Shown here piece after piece: positions 37,701 through 45,489 of a stretch of 64,000 nt of DNA (within the stretch, counting starts at the first letter, position 1; the number at the start of each line of letters is the position of its first letter). The notes under the pieces were generated by a model that searched no databases, was not told the DNA's origin, and saw nothing but the letters and a program-made list of their open reading frames with translations. This DNA comes from Chiridota heheva (taxonomy: Eukaryota; Echinodermata; Holothuroidea; Apodida; Chiridotidae). The DNA is taken from assembly GCA_020152595.1 (NCBI GenBank), contig JAIGNY010001818.1, positions 441,501 to 505,500 of the forward strand, written 5' to 3'. The position numbers were made by a program, and so were the translations under genes.

Positions 37701-39210
37701 GCTGATGTAGCATCTGTATAGTATTGACACTTTGTTTAGTTTCATTTGTTAAGTAGCATATGTTTGTGAGTTAAATAGATACAACTAATAAAAAATTAAA
37801 AGTTTATGGACAGACTTTCAATTCTGAATGGAATATAGTCAAGAGAGTCAAAATTACATCAAAAGCATCTTGAGTTTGGCTAATCACAGTTGGAATAATT
37901 CTAATAGTATACAAGTTGTGATGTATGAAATAGAGGACAGCGAAATGTTTAACATAATTCTTTAAATTTCTGTTTGAAATTCCAGTCAATCAATTTTTTT
38001 TTTTATTTTTGTGAATCATTTTGCTATTTTATTGTTTACAGTATCGTTGTGCTATTTCATTGTTCATTTTGCTATTTCTATGTTTATAGCATCGTTTTGC
38101 TATTTCTTTGTTTATAGCATCGTTTTGCTATTTCTTTGTTTATAGCATCGTTGTGCTATTTTTTTGTTTATAGCATATAGCAGCATTGTGCTATTTCATT
38201 GTTTATAGCATCATTGTGCTATTTTATTGTTTGTAGCATCGTTGTGCTATTTCATTGTTTATAGCATCGTTGTGCTATTTCTTCGTTTAGAGTATCGTTG
38301 TGCTATTTCTTTGTTTATAGCATCGTTGTGCTATTTCTTTGTTTATAGCATCATTGTGCTATTTCTTTGTTTATAGTATCATTGTGCTATTTCATTGTTT
38401 AGAGTATCGTTGTGCTATTTCTTTGTTTATAGTATTGTTGTGCTATTTTATTGTTAATAGCATCGTTGTGCTATTTCTTTGTTTAGAGTATCGTTGTGCT
38501 ATTTCTTTGTTTATAGCATCGTTGTGCTATTTCTTTGTTTATAGCATCATTGTGCTATTTCTTTGTTTATAGTATCGTTGTGCTATTTTATTGTTAATAG
38601 CATCGTTGTGCTATTTTATTGTTAATAGCATCGTTGTGCTATTTCATTGTTTATAGCATTGTTATGCTATTTCTTTGTTTATAGCATCGTTGTGCTATTT
38701 TATTGTTTATAGCATCGTGCTATTTCATTGTTTATAACATTGTTGTTCTATTTCTTTGTTTATAGCATCGCTGTGCTATTTCATTGTTTATAGCCTATTT
38801 TCTTCTAATCAAACTCACGTTAATGGCACATGTCTATAGATCTTTAACAATGAAGGGAAATTATCAATCATGAATTATACAACCTTCCACTAAAGAGCAA
38901 ATACCTTGTGCACTGAGACACAATATGTCTGCTTTGATCATAGTGAAATCTTTCTTTGAGATGTAATTACAACTAGAGAGAATATTTAAGTGCAAGGGCA
39001 AGTTTCATAAATTAATGTCTAGCTGCATTCACCTTTAATACTTCAGTTTTTTTTTTTTTTTGTAGATGAAGACATATTCAGTCCATGCAGGTGAATGCTT
39101 ACATTAAAGTGTTATTAACATATTTGTTATTATGAGCAATCAGTTATATAAATACTCTTTTTATTCAGGCGAAGAAGAAGAAAAGGGCAGAGAGATTTGC
39201 AAAAGAGTAG
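7683..39210 (+). CDS. SARNP: SAP domain-containing ribonucleoprotein (Tho1/Hcc-1 family), nine coding exons
   Basis: Joined exons: 7683-7715, 18938-19043, 23812-23903, 30244-30450, 33162-33226, 34009-34072, 34770-34841, 35670-35765, 39169-39210; 777 bases, 258 residues. Known role: SARNP binds RNA and DNA and works with UAP56/DDX39B and ALYREF (TREX) in nuclear mRNA export. Seen here: an N-terminal SAP domain (about residues 9-45, core LAELKKELSARGLSTKGNKQ), an acidic E/D-rich linker encoded by exons 3-4, then a C-terminal series of basic RFG-type motifs (KLARAKRFG, LKKRAERFG, LLKRKQRFG, KKKRAERF) as in human SARNP. All junctions are GT..AG and in frame. Human SARNP is 210 residues; the extra length here is mostly linker. 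The start is the only ATG that joins exon 2 in frame within the expected MSELEDLKKLK leader. Introns are long (intron 1 about 11.2 kb) and full of repeats. Confidence 0.93.
7716..8085 (+). other. Start of SARNP intron 1
   Basis: AT-rich intron sequence after the exon 1 donor. No gene or named repeat is seen before the dispersed repeat that begins near 8090. Confidence 0.6.
8090..9260. repeat. Dispersed repeat family, copy 1
   Basis: This segment aligns along its length with 28270-29120 and in part with 59160-59330. Shared landmarks are a block with gccgtccgagggta and cagttttaagatcttta, a middle block gttttatttatttgttt, and an end block ctgagggatgcgtataataa. The first ~200-base block is duplicated within this copy (about 8095-8300 and 8387-8590, offset 292). 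No protein is encoded, and no terminal inverted repeats or target duplications were identified. It could be a non-autonomous transposon or another eroded element. Confidence 0.7.
9261..10375. other. SARNP intron 1, AT-rich
   Basis: No gene is visible. 9590-9650 has three short copies of a word like gaacatcacatcggaata; otherwise the sequence is featureless AT-rich DNA. Confidence 0.5.
10375..11285. mobile_element. Outer inverted-repeat element interrupted by an hAT-like insertion
   Basis: The left arm (about 10375-10470, with gtgactcacccctatacccc) is matched in reverse by the right arm (about 11130-11285, with ggtaataggggtgagtca). The arms are imperfect. A second element, 10479-11049, sits between them with its own target duplication, so the outer element is the older one. 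Confidence 0.55.
10479..11049. mobile_element. Non-autonomous hAT-like transposon
   Basis: The 571-bp element starts TAGTGCTGTCATGAC and ends with the inverse of TAGTACTGTCACGAC. A further inner pair of inverted segments shares tatcgattatcg. It is flanked by CCCCTCAG (10471-10478) and CCTCTCAG (11050-11057), an 8-base target duplication with one change. Eight-base duplications and TAGTG-type ends are typical of hAT elements. The right inner end is rich in tatcgcgata palindromes. No transposase is encoded. Confidence 0.75.
11290..12290. other. SARNP intron 1, no gene seen
   Basis: Two short frames (11489-11755 and 11756-11944) have no recognisable domain. Two diverged copies of a unit lie at about 11938-12060 and 12150-12270 (word pairs ggggaggggacaatatcatatacc and ggggatgatatgatctac), each ending in a cacttcaaacttgcaaac-like sequence. 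They lead into the minisatellite. Confidence 0.45.
12295..13160. repeat. 17-18 bp pyrimidine-rich minisatellite, about 48 copies
   Basis: The unit is close to CCGCCCTCTCTTTCCCCG on the + strand, with length variants made by loss or gain of CCG. The + strand is almost wholly C, T and G and nearly lacks A. The - strand is purine-rich (GGAAAGAGAGGGCGG), giving two overlapping open frames of about 300 codons made only of G, K, R, E and A. These frames are a by-product of composition; there is no evidence they are translated. The array lies in SARNP intron 1. Confidence 0.93.
13224..13242 (+). repeat. Poly(T) tract, 19 bases
   Basis: An uninterrupted T run lies just downstream of the minisatellite, in the same diverged unit that also occurs before the array. 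Confidence 0.9.
13590..15130 (+). pseudogene. Broken non-LTR retrotransposon, reverse-transcriptase part
   Basis: A + strand frame at 13660-13915 reads DDVQIEIIKNSPKLL...FPSAWQVGIISPMFKKGDK, the N-terminal part of a LINE reverse transcriptase. A stop follows SSY. The next pieces, in shifted frames, give ILSLAQAGFRAGFSTIDN (about 14000-14070), the catalytic YADD at about 14400 (FYADDDLIIFSEN), ENNLTVN then a stop before DKTKVMVFRKSG, and ILTYGSDLWG near 14790. Several stops and frameshifts make it dead. The endonuclease half is missing, so it is 5'-truncated as is common for LINEs. The clade looks CR1/Jockey-like but is not settled. Confidence 0.85.
15490..16275. mobile_element. Diverged transposon-like repeat with two internal units
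   Basis: Two related units (about 15550-15880 and 15880-16100) share words such as ggggctttgcccctgg / agggctttgccacctgg and attttcagccattttgaag / attttaaccattgtggggc. The block ends near agttacgcccctg (16250-16262), a terminus-like word. There is no reading frame of interest. A matching left terminus was not found. Confidence 0.4.
16280..18400. other. SARNP intron 1, no gene seen
   Basis: Unique-looking AT-rich sequence with a G-rich patch near 17110-17250. Short frames here have no recognisable domains. Confidence 0.5.
18410..18652 (-). pseudogene. Penelope-like element fragment (reverse-transcriptase C-terminal part)
   Basis: The - strand encodes about 80 residues including FLDVEVSLIDSKIHTSIYSK followed by PTDRYF. 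The pattern FLDV.V...D..I.T..Y.KPTD is characteristic of Penelope-like retroelements and related reverse transcriptases. Neither the palm catalytic residues nor a GIY-YIG endonuclease is visible around it, so it is a short relic in SARNP intron 1. Confidence 0.65.
18938..19043 (+). CDS. SARNP: SARNP exon 2, SAP domain
   Basis: Acceptor AATATAG| and donor GATG|GTAAGA. It encodes LAELKKELSARGLSTKGNKQ followed by ELVDRLQEFLDEAAD: the complete helix-turn-helix SAP motif with the conserved L..R.L.T.G.K..L..RL pattern used for nucleic-acid binding. It ends in phase 1. Confidence 0.95.
19044..20196. other. SARNP intron 2, first part
   Basis: No gene, tandem repeat or element terminus was recognised before the Gypsy remnant. 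Confidence 0.5.
20197..20358 (+). repeat. Left direct repeat (LTR-like) of the Gypsy remnant
   Basis: Shares ttttgggtaaaatctat, aatcataaagatttgatatg and a catcaccatctt..ttcagcag end with 22057-22280. The position on both sides of gag and integrase suggests LTR relics, but no clean TG..CA boundaries or target duplication were found. Confidence 0.6.
20533..20940 (+). mobile_element. tRNA-derived SINE
   Basis: The head is tRNA-like: A box TAGCTCAGTTGGTAGAGTG at 20543-20561 and B box GGTTCAAGCCC at 20587-20597. The body ends with the word gggcgctatatagaataatt and a short tail of attact repeats. Heads and tails of this kind define tRNA-derived SINEs in many marine animals. It interrupts the Gag-like and zinc-knuckle parts of the Gypsy remnant, so it inserted later. 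Flanking cagac words may be the target duplication. Confidence 0.82.
22057..22280 (+). repeat. Right direct repeat (LTR-like) of the Gypsy remnant
   Basis: Second copy of the 20197-20358 segment, with an additional stretch of about 55 bases in the middle (22157-22213). It follows the integrase C-terminus directly. Confidence 0.6.
22281..23090. other. SARNP intron 2, no gene seen
   Basis: AT-rich sequence between the Gypsy remnant and the snap-back element. It may include leftover retroelement DNA, but nothing is recognisable. Confidence 0.45.
23092..23697. mobile_element. Long inverted-repeat (snap-back) element, MITE-like
   Basis: The left end ttaaaaagagacataaagtc (23092) continues through ttatttcatatg. 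It is matched in reverse by the right end 23652-23697, which reads catatgaaataa...gactttatgtctcctttaa. Inner arms also pair: gggagctgccattttg at about 23224 with caaaatggcagctccc at about 23529. The whole can fold as one imperfect ~600-base hairpin. It encodes nothing and ends about 115 bases before SARNP exon 3. Target duplication is not clear. Confidence 0.7.
23812..23903 (+). CDS. SARNP: SARNP exon 3, acidic linker
   Basis: Acceptor TTTGATGCAG| and donor GAG|GTACTG. It begins with the last two bases of the split codon GAT and encodes an acidic stretch (ENDEEEEEQ and EEVDDDILDQEE), like the acidic region after the SAP domain of human SARNP. Confidence 0.88.
24310..26980. repeat. CpG-rich, decaying tandem repeat region
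   Basis: At 24310-25030 a ~20-base phrase (cggctccatacgggtcc and variants) recurs. From 25050 units of about 150-170 bases follow, each with a catagccacyggctccgtag core at 25212, 25367, 25535, 25706 and 25857. Later, weaker cores lie near 26201, 26323, 26520, 26700 and 26870. A gttaac word recurs in the spacers. Similarity falls from left to right. CpG density is clearly above the surrounding intron. Short frames are incidental. It lies in SARNP intron 3. Confidence 0.75.
27000..28260. other. SARNP intron 3, no gene seen
   Basis: A frame of 116 codons at 27437-27787 has no recognisable domain or splice context. No repeats are obvious. Confidence 0.45.
28270..29120. repeat. Dispersed repeat family, copy 2
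   Basis: Aligns with 8390-9257, sharing ggccgttcgagggtagg, ctcagttttaagatctttg, tgttttatttatttgtttg, cctgtcatggtgctaaatag and ctgagggatgtgtataataa. The first block is present once, unlike the duplicated block of copy 1. Same orientation as copy 1. SARNP intron 3. Confidence 0.7.
29121..30243. other. SARNP intron 3, last part
   Basis: AT-rich intron with no recognised gene or repeat; ends at the exon 4 acceptor. Confidence 0.5.
30244..30450 (+). CDS. SARNP: SARNP exon 4, E/K/P-rich linker
   Basis: Acceptor TTCTACAG| and donor GAG|GTAAGA; 69 whole codons. The peptide is rich in E, K and P (VPKAVEPKPVEKKTI), matching the low-complexity linker of human SARNP in composition but longer. It ends at RITGPQTDAE, comparable to human KITSEIPQTE just before the first basic RF motif. 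Confidence 0.88.
31003..31160 (+). mobile_element. SINE family B, copy 1
   Basis: Contains a B-box-like ggttcgactcc followed by gtgctgcattgtgtccttga, gcaagacacttcacttgcc, atgagtaccag and actactggggagttaa. The same order of words occurs in reverse at 50218-50425. The 'gtgtccttgagcaagacactt' phrase is typical of tRNA-derived SINEs in marine animals. SARNP intron 4. Confidence 0.7.
31440..31800. repeat. Two diverged ~200-base units
   Basis: Units at about 31457-31620 and 31640-31790 share cctt.ccctgttcca, a ttcccaaattttaatcac / tgtcccaaatttttacac pair and end in atatcttgatgacaaacaa. The second is followed by gcgaaaacataacctcc, a phrase that looks like the end of a dispersed element. No coding content. 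Confidence 0.5.
31989..32153 (-). mobile_element. SINE family A, copy 1
   Basis: Read on the - strand it starts with a tRNA-like head (tgtagtggttagtgctttgt as A box, gggttcatatccc as B box) and ends in a tgctatgctatgc tail. It matches 56107-56290 closely. SARNP intron 4. Confidence 0.75.
32154..33161. other. SARNP intron 4, last part
   Basis: AT-rich sequence without a recognised feature before exon 5. Confidence 0.5.
33162..33226 (+). CDS. SARNP: SARNP exon 5
   Basis: Acceptor CACAAACAG| and donor AAGAG|GTAATA. It encodes KKKFRAEKFQTEDAKKLARA and the start of the next KR, which aligns with human MQKRAERFNVP...SKKAARAARFG. The exon opens with nine A, a possible slippage site. It ends in phase 2; the split Arg codon AG|A is finished by exon 6. 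Confidence 0.85.
34009..34072 (+). CDS. SARNP: SARNP exon 6
   Basis: A T-rich acceptor tract ends in CTTGAAG|, and the donor is ATA|GTAAGT. It completes the Arg codon and encodes FGDSVTNTTEKTSSTGSTLS plus I, closing the second basic motif (ARAKRFG) and adding a Ser/Thr-rich spacer. Confidence 0.85.
34165..34590. repeat. 54-bp minisatellite with a three-unit higher-order repeat
   Basis: Eight units of 54 bases (aggatagcataacctagg ... accacaaagat). Variants alternate in a fixed order: type A (ggttcaatgtg, gatgc), type B (gggtcaatgtg, gatac), type C (cttaggttcaatatg, gatac). A-B-C is then repeated A-B-C, a 162-base higher-order unit. Because 54 is divisible by three, - strand frames stay open (171 and 120 codons, 18-residue period); these are not proposed as genes. 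SARNP intron 6. Confidence 0.92.
34770..34841 (+). CDS. SARNP: SARNP exon 7
   Basis: Acceptor TTTCCTCAG| and donor AAG|GTCAGA (weaker than consensus). It encodes STDMDRLKKRAERFGSNVAP plus VAVK, the clear counterpart of human LDKLKERAQRFGLNV. Confidence 0.9.
35670..35765 (+). CDS. SARNP: SARNP exon 8
   Basis: Acceptor ATTGTGCAG| and donor GAG|GTAATG. It encodes AEEQERLLKRKQRFGAIITG followed by a T/S-rich tail, matching human DDEKLKKRKERFGIVTSSAG. Confidence 0.92.
35766..38020. other. SARNP intron 8, first part
   Basis: AT-rich intron. Phrases ggattagtttagcggtcaag (about 35913) and ggattagtttagtggtcact (about 43249) are alike and may mark ends of a dispersed element, but no full element could be outlined. 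Confidence 0.4.
38030..38796. repeat. 28-bp minisatellite, about 27 copies
   Basis: The unit is close to catcgttgtgctatttcttt plus gtttatag; variants change cttt to catt/tatt and tatag to tagag. SARNP intron 8, ending about 370 bases before the last coding exon. Open frames in it are periodicity artefacts. Confidence 0.92.
39169..39210 (+). CDS. SARNP: SARNP exon 9 (terminal coding exon)
   Basis: Acceptor TTTTTATTCAG| then AKKKKRAERFAKE and stop TAG at 39208-39210. It aligns with the human C-terminus AKKRKRAERFGIA. The final motif reads RFAKE instead of RFG. The 3' UTR starts here. Confidence 0.92.
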   Translation, partial: AKKKKRAERFAKE

Positions 39211-41004
39211 AAACCAGCACTAAGAATCAACAAATCAATTGGCTTGGCTGCTGAGGATACTTATTGTTCATTCCGTCTACATCTTCTCCTTCATCAGCGG
39301 GATTTGTGCACTTGGGCACATACAGCGAGCTTTCAGAGAGATAGGACTTGCATCACTCTGGTGGTTTTCCCTTTAGCTTCAAGAACCCCCTACAGAAATA
39401 TCCACAATTTTGGCCTAATTTGATTGAGAGGAAGATTCTCTCCACAAGTGATAAGAGCTGTTGGGTGATTGTTCTATGCCCAATGGATTGAGCCTGATAG
39501 GAACTTGATTCCAACACATTCTTATTGCTTGTACAGTTTGTATTACTTTTTACAAGATATAAGCTATCCTTTGTAAATAGTTGTAGATTGTAACTTACCT
39601 GTTTGCTTTTGGCAGTTCATGAAAAGTTTCGTATTCAGTTGTGCATCAGCATTGACTCGGAAGACATCCAATTTTTAGACTTAATTTAATTTTTAAACAG
39701 AAATTTACTCAGTTTTGCTAGAAATTTTATTGTGCAAGCTTTAGGGCTTGCTGTAGGCTGGAAATCAATTGCCTGAAAGATTTTATAGTTGTATTATCAT
39801 GCTTTGTTCTTTGCAGATAAAATTTCATTCCACCTTTTGCAACATACAGTACCTCATTCATATGTGAAAGTATGGCATGAAGTGAAATTTGACTTATCGG
39901 TTCAAAATATAGAAGCCTTAGTATACATACTTAACTAAAAAATGTGCAGTATATCTTGCAATGTGACACACTAAAATTTCTCCTTGGTGTGCTTGAACAA
40001 GTCCCATTGCTTTATCTTGTTTTCATATCGTAAAAATGTTTTTTGTAACTGACAAGCTAATCAGGGTTTTTCTTCCAACTTGCTGATTGACAGCAGTTGT
40101 CCAATAATATTAGCATTAAGTATGGAATGTGTATAAAAGCATCTCATTGAAGTGGGCAGCTGTATGTGATAACATTATTTTATTAAAGTTTCTTTGATAA
40201 TGACAAATGTAGAAGCAAATGCTAGATAGAGTAGTGTGAAACTTAATTGAAATATGGAAGCTTTCCACTTTTCAAGCTGAATGATTGTAATGCAAGGTTT
40301 TATTTCATGCTTTTATTTTTAAGAGAATCAATTTTTAATAGGATTTCAATAGGGGGAATTAATTGAGTAGATTAAAAAATCTTAAAATTGTACTTAGATT
40401 TTAATTGTATCATCTTAGTGATCTTATTGGAGATATCAGAATGATTTGATAACTGATTGTGCAGCAGGGTTACATAAAATTATTCAAATGTCAGCTTAAA
40501 TTATCTTATACAAGGCTGAAATCGTCAGGGCAAATCATTTTGTAATGCATGTGCCATATGTTATCTTCTTCTTTACTTCCAAGGAAGCCATGACACAATC
40601 CATGGAAAAGCCTCATTTAATACATTTAGATGTTATTTTCTGACTGTACCTCTTATTTTAGATTTAGAACATTACAAGCAGACACATATTCTACCCTTAG
40701 AAGCAACAAACTCTAGCAAGGCAAAAAGTCTGGCAGCTTGCAAATACTTCTAAATGTGTCAAACTTCATTTAAGAAGAATTTCCTACTTTTGTTATTAAC
40801 ATTTGATAAAGTTTTATAAATGGCAACTACTCGGTTCAGAAAGGACAACCAAAAAGCCTGCAGAGATGAAAAGAAAGATGTCTTCGGATGCTTTTTAATT
40901 TTCATGAATATTATTTTATTGTTTACCTGCAGTAACTTTCTTTTTCTGTAATTAATCTATGTAGGAAATGTGTCACATTTTGTTAATTTTTAGGAACCGG
41001 GAAT

Positions 41005-41010
41005 AATAAA
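41005..41010 (+). promoter_or_regulatory. Candidate SARNP poly(A) signal 1
   Basis: AATAAA about 1.8 kb after the stop codon; GT-rich sequence (aagtggtgtgtttgaa) lies about 60 bases downstream. Confidence 0.35.
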
Positions 41011-41678
41011 TTTGGTGAAAGTAATATTTCAAGTTAATTTTTCTTTACATGTATTAAAAATGTTTTTAAGTGGTGTGTTTGAAATCTTAAGCAAATGATA
41101 TAGTATGTTTGAGAAACGCCTAACAGGGATAGACATTCTTATAGCTTTAAATGAGTTCAGTTTGATTGAGGCTTGCAAACTTACATGAGGATTCATAACT
41201 TGGAATGGTATTTTGTCAAGTCTGATAATTGTTGTGGGTCATCTTGGCAAACATAAAGCAGATGATTGCTCATCATTTTTCTTTCTGCATTTACTGCCCC
41301 ACAAGTCAAGGTGAGCAATAGCTTTTATATTCCAGACAATCATTGGTGGATGTAACTAGAAAATTTGTCCTCTCCAACCAAGGTATTGGGGTGAATGTGT
41401 TTCATTAGCTTGGCACCAGTGGTTATGGAGGGTTGGTAGATGTTGGTCTCAATCTTGCTATACAGTTGGTACAATTTGGTAAACATGTTTTGCTTCAGAA
41501 ACGAGAAAAAGTTAGTCGACCACACATGATATCTAGCTGAAGTGACCCTCACTTTCCTGTAGTCTGGTTTCTATAAACCTCCCTGTTGGTTGGGGCAGCC
41601 ATGATGCCCCTAGAGATTACTTGGTGGTTCACCATAGAGATCTATTCTCTCAATAACTCAGTAGATTTCTACTATTTT

Positions 41679-41684
41679 AATAAA
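41679..41684 (+). promoter_or_regulatory. Candidate SARNP poly(A) signal 2
   Basis: AATAAA in ttttaataaagtacttctt about 2.5 kb after the stop codon. It is less well supported by downstream sequence than the 41005 site. Confidence 0.25.
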
Positions 41685-44320
41685 GTACTTCTTCCTTAGT
41701 GAATCCAAATCATGTGCTCATTGACCCATCCAAGGTCTGACAAATATGATGTAATTAAGCCCAAAAAATGGAAATGCCACCAAAAAGAATTGCCTGGGAG
41801 AGCATTGAGCTCCATGCTAGAAGGGTTATCGATCACTTGTCTGTCCAATTAACCTACGGATGCTACAAGGCAAATTGACATTCCAAGCGCAAAAAAGTAT
41901 GTCACAATGCATAGTAATAAGTTGTATTATACAAGTCAAAATTCTATGTCAAAGAGAGCTATAATGCACCATATAGCTCAAAAAAGCACAAAACCATGAA
42001 AATGCAGAATGTGGAAATGTTTTAATTTTTACGTTTGTACATGCTTATAAATTTAGCGTCACTTTTTGAAAACTATGGAAAATCTAAAAGAAAGGTTTTC
42101 AATAATTTACCACAAACTTGTATAAATGTTGTCAAACTTTTCAAATGAGCTAGTTCTGTATCACTTGCTTCTTCATCTCTCTCTGTGTCTTAGTTCATGT
42201 ATTGAAATACAAAACCGCACAAATGTTTAATACATTATTACCGAAGAACCCCCTTTTTCTGAGAAAGTGCCCGTTTGAATCTAAAAACATAATAAGTACT
42301 TGGAATGTCAAAGCTTGTTAAAGTACCCAAACCGTTCTTGACCATTTGACGAATCTACTATCAGAAAAAAAAAAAAAAAAAAAAAAAATATGAACGTCGC
42401 TTTTCCATTTTTTTTTTCGAGTTGTAGGAATGAAGTGCCCTGTTATAATAATTTCTAAAAAGTAATGCAACATATTTCTAAATATCACAATAAACTGACT
42501 ACAAATATGCATATTAACTAAGAGGTAGCAATATCATCAGTTAAATATACAGAAAACCATGCAAAAAGCAAAATGCTTCATCAAAATTGGTTCAAAATTA
42601 ATCATGTTACAGCGTTTTCAAACTCAGATATCCGATAGCATAAAACACATGATATTTTGTGACCTCAGAATGGGACAACTATATCAGACTATAAGAAACT
42701 ACTTCTGTTAACTTTTTGTTTTTCGGTCCTTCTCAAAAATGTATTTAATGAGAGAAGTTGGCTACAGTGAACAGAAAATTGGATATTATCATAACCTTCA
42801 CCCACATTTAACAGTAGAACTCAATCTGAGAACCTTTGATGTTTTAAATTTTGGAAAAACATGAAAATTACATTAAATGTTAGTAGTATCCCTTGTTCAT
42901 ACATACATGGAATCACCTTTACACCTGTAACCCCTCCCTACTTTGTTTTGTTTACAAAGCTTTCTGACTTTTGTTTTAATTTTTCATTCTCTCCCTGTTT
43001 TCTTTCCTTCCTACCTCTAAAATAATCTGACCTCTCAGGCACAATTTGGTTTGTGCCGTTAACCTCAAAAAACAAACAAACACCTGTACAAAGGCATTAA
43101 TTTAAAGGTTGGTTTGTCATAAGTTATAAACTATGCATGTTATTGCCAGCATTTAAAGACTGTTCTACTAATATATGAATGCTCTTTCAATATATCTATC
43201 CATGCATATAACAGAATAGGTCAGTGGACTATCCATATACCTTTAACGGATTAGTTTAGTGGTCACTCAAGTTCATCTCATATAAAGAGGAACTTGAAAG
43301 AAAGAAACTGGTGAAAAAAGCATTTTAAACTTTTATCCTGTAAAAAGAGATATTTAGGTTATAAGGTTCTGTATCAATTTGTAGAATCAGACACAAATAA
43401 GTTAAATCAATTTTTTTAATGCATTAACATTTACAAAGAAATTGGTAAAGAGGGCACCAACTTCCCATAGTCAGATAGTAAATTCACTACCATAGCCATA
43501 CGGGGCAGGGGCGAGGGGGTCTGTAGCCTCTCCCACCCCCTCTTTCTAGATGAGAATTACAGCCCTGGTGATCTGGGATGGTACCAACTAGGAAAGTGTC
43601 CCCCTCCACTCCACACCATTGAAAAGGGTCCTGTGCGCTAACGATTTTATATAAATTCAAATTTCCTTCATCCAGCATGAGGATTTCAGCAGCAGTTTTC
43701 CAACTTACACAGCCAGACAGCACATGGTATTGTAAGTCATTCAGGAAGTATCATAGCAAACACCAATGGATGAAATTACTAGTGTCCAGGTCCTTTTTTT
43801 CTCCCATGTATAAATTAATTAGGAAGGAGATGACATGAGTGTCAAGAATGAAATCAGGTATATAATACAATCTTGATAGTAATGAGGAAAAGTTAACTCA
43901 CTCCTATTGGTTAAAAGTTCAGAAGTTTCCTAGGCAAGTCCATTTTATGGTGAGATACGATGGTTGACTGTGTGTGCAGGAGAATAGCATGTACGCGCAA
44001 GCATGCTCACTACATGCACCTGTCTCTTTGCCATTGTTAAAACGAGTTGGTCTGGAAAAAGCTGCATCTACTATATCATAAACATTCATCCGATTTGGAT
44101 GAATGAATTTAACGCTGTGCGAGGGATAGCCAGTGGTGTGGAGCTAAATTGTGAGCTAGGGGCTCTTCTCCCCAATGTTTAAAGTTACAGCCTACCATAG
44201 TTATAATTACTTGTCAAAATAACATTTTATTACATGATTACTGGACACTTTGCACTTATCTGAACCGACGCTATGACTACTGCACCGCATGCATATTAAT
44301 GAAGCTGATGCAAGTGTACT

Positions 44321-44945
44321 GATAGCACCAATTTGAACCGACTGTACAAAAATGAACCGATGGCACCAATCTGAACCGACGGCACCAATCTGAACCGACG
44401 GCACCAATCTGAACCGACGGCATCAATCTGAACCGACGGCACCAATCTGAACCGTGGCGCGCCAATCTGAACCGCGGCACCAATCTGAACCGCGGCACCA
44501 ATCTGAACCGACGGCACCAATCTGAACCGACGGCACCAATCTGAACCGGCGGCATTAATCTGAACCGACGGCACCATTCTGAACCGGCGGCACCAATCTG
44601 AACCGACGGCGCAATCTGAACTAACGGCACCAATCTGAACCGACGGCACCAATCTGAACCGACGGCACCAATCTGAACCGACGGCACCAATCTGAACCGA
44701 CGGCATTAATCTGAACCGACGGCACCATTCTGAACCGACGGCACCAATCTGAACCGACGGCACCAATCTGAACCAACGGCACCAATCTGAAGCGACGGCA
44801 CCAATCTGAACCGAAGGCACCAATCTGAATCGACGGCACCAATCTGAATTGACGGCACCAATCTGAAGCGACAGCACAAATCTGAACCGAAGGCACCAAT
44901 CTGAATCGACAGCATCAATCTGAACCGACGGCACCAATCTGAACA
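44321..44945. repeat. 19-bp minisatellite, about 33 copies
   Basis: The unit is CTGAACCGACGGCACCAAT with point variants (gcggc, catta, aagcgac). Since 19 is not a multiple of three, any frame cycles through all three and repeats every 57 bases, which keeps several overlapping - strand frames open (up to 216 codons). These frames are artefacts. It lies between the convergent 3' ends of SARNP and SNF8. Confidence 0.94.
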
Positions 44946-45489
44946 AATTTTAAGAGATCAATGTTTTATGTTCATTTTTAATTCTTCAGCCCACAGGATA
45001 GGTATCAGACTACTCTGAAAATGAAATACCCTCCTTGCTGCAGCAACTAAGTTTATTACATATGATCTCCAGTGACAACATTTAAAACTTGCATTACACT
45101 TAACATAAATTCTTTTGAATGAAGACTCAATAACAATAGTAATTAGTAGTATTTCTCCAAAAAATTCAGAAAAGCTACAAAATATTAGAAATAGTAAAAT
45201 CTTATAAAAGTTGGATCTTCATTAATTTTGTTTCCATTTTTTACAAATTTGAATTAATGTCCAATGTGTATCAAATGTACGTACTCCTCTAAGCCAGGTG
45301 TAACATTTTTTATATCTTCAAAATGTTGGAAAAATTACAACAAATTTCAGTTCCGACGTGCAATAAGGATTTTAAATTTTAACTATTGTAAATAAATGTT
45401 ATTGCACAATATGCTCAAAATAACAATGACAACCAAATAATTAAATAAGTTCTCACAAGAATGGAATTTCACAATTAGTTAAATTCAAC
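44946..45489. other. Intergenic, no feature seen
   Basis: AT-rich sequence between two tandem arrays; nothing recognisable. Confidence 0.5.

Larger units (their letters stand above)
39211..44320 (+). other. SARNP 3' UTR and intergenic DNA
   Basis: No further coding exon is visible. AATAAA occurs at 41005-41010 and 41679-41684; either could end a long 3' UTR. There is a run of 26 A at about 42365-42388. Short frames such as the one at 43487-43723 on the - strand are unassigned. Confidence 0.45.

Noticed and set aside
43487..43723. A 78-codon - strand frame with several cysteines
   Set aside because: No recognisable family, no splice context, and a G/C-rich tail typical of mobile-element debris.
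44296..44946. Several overlapping - strand frames up to 216 codons with a 19-residue period
   Set aside because: A 19-bp unit cycles through all three frames every 57 bases; since no unit contains a stop in any frame, all stay open. Not coding.
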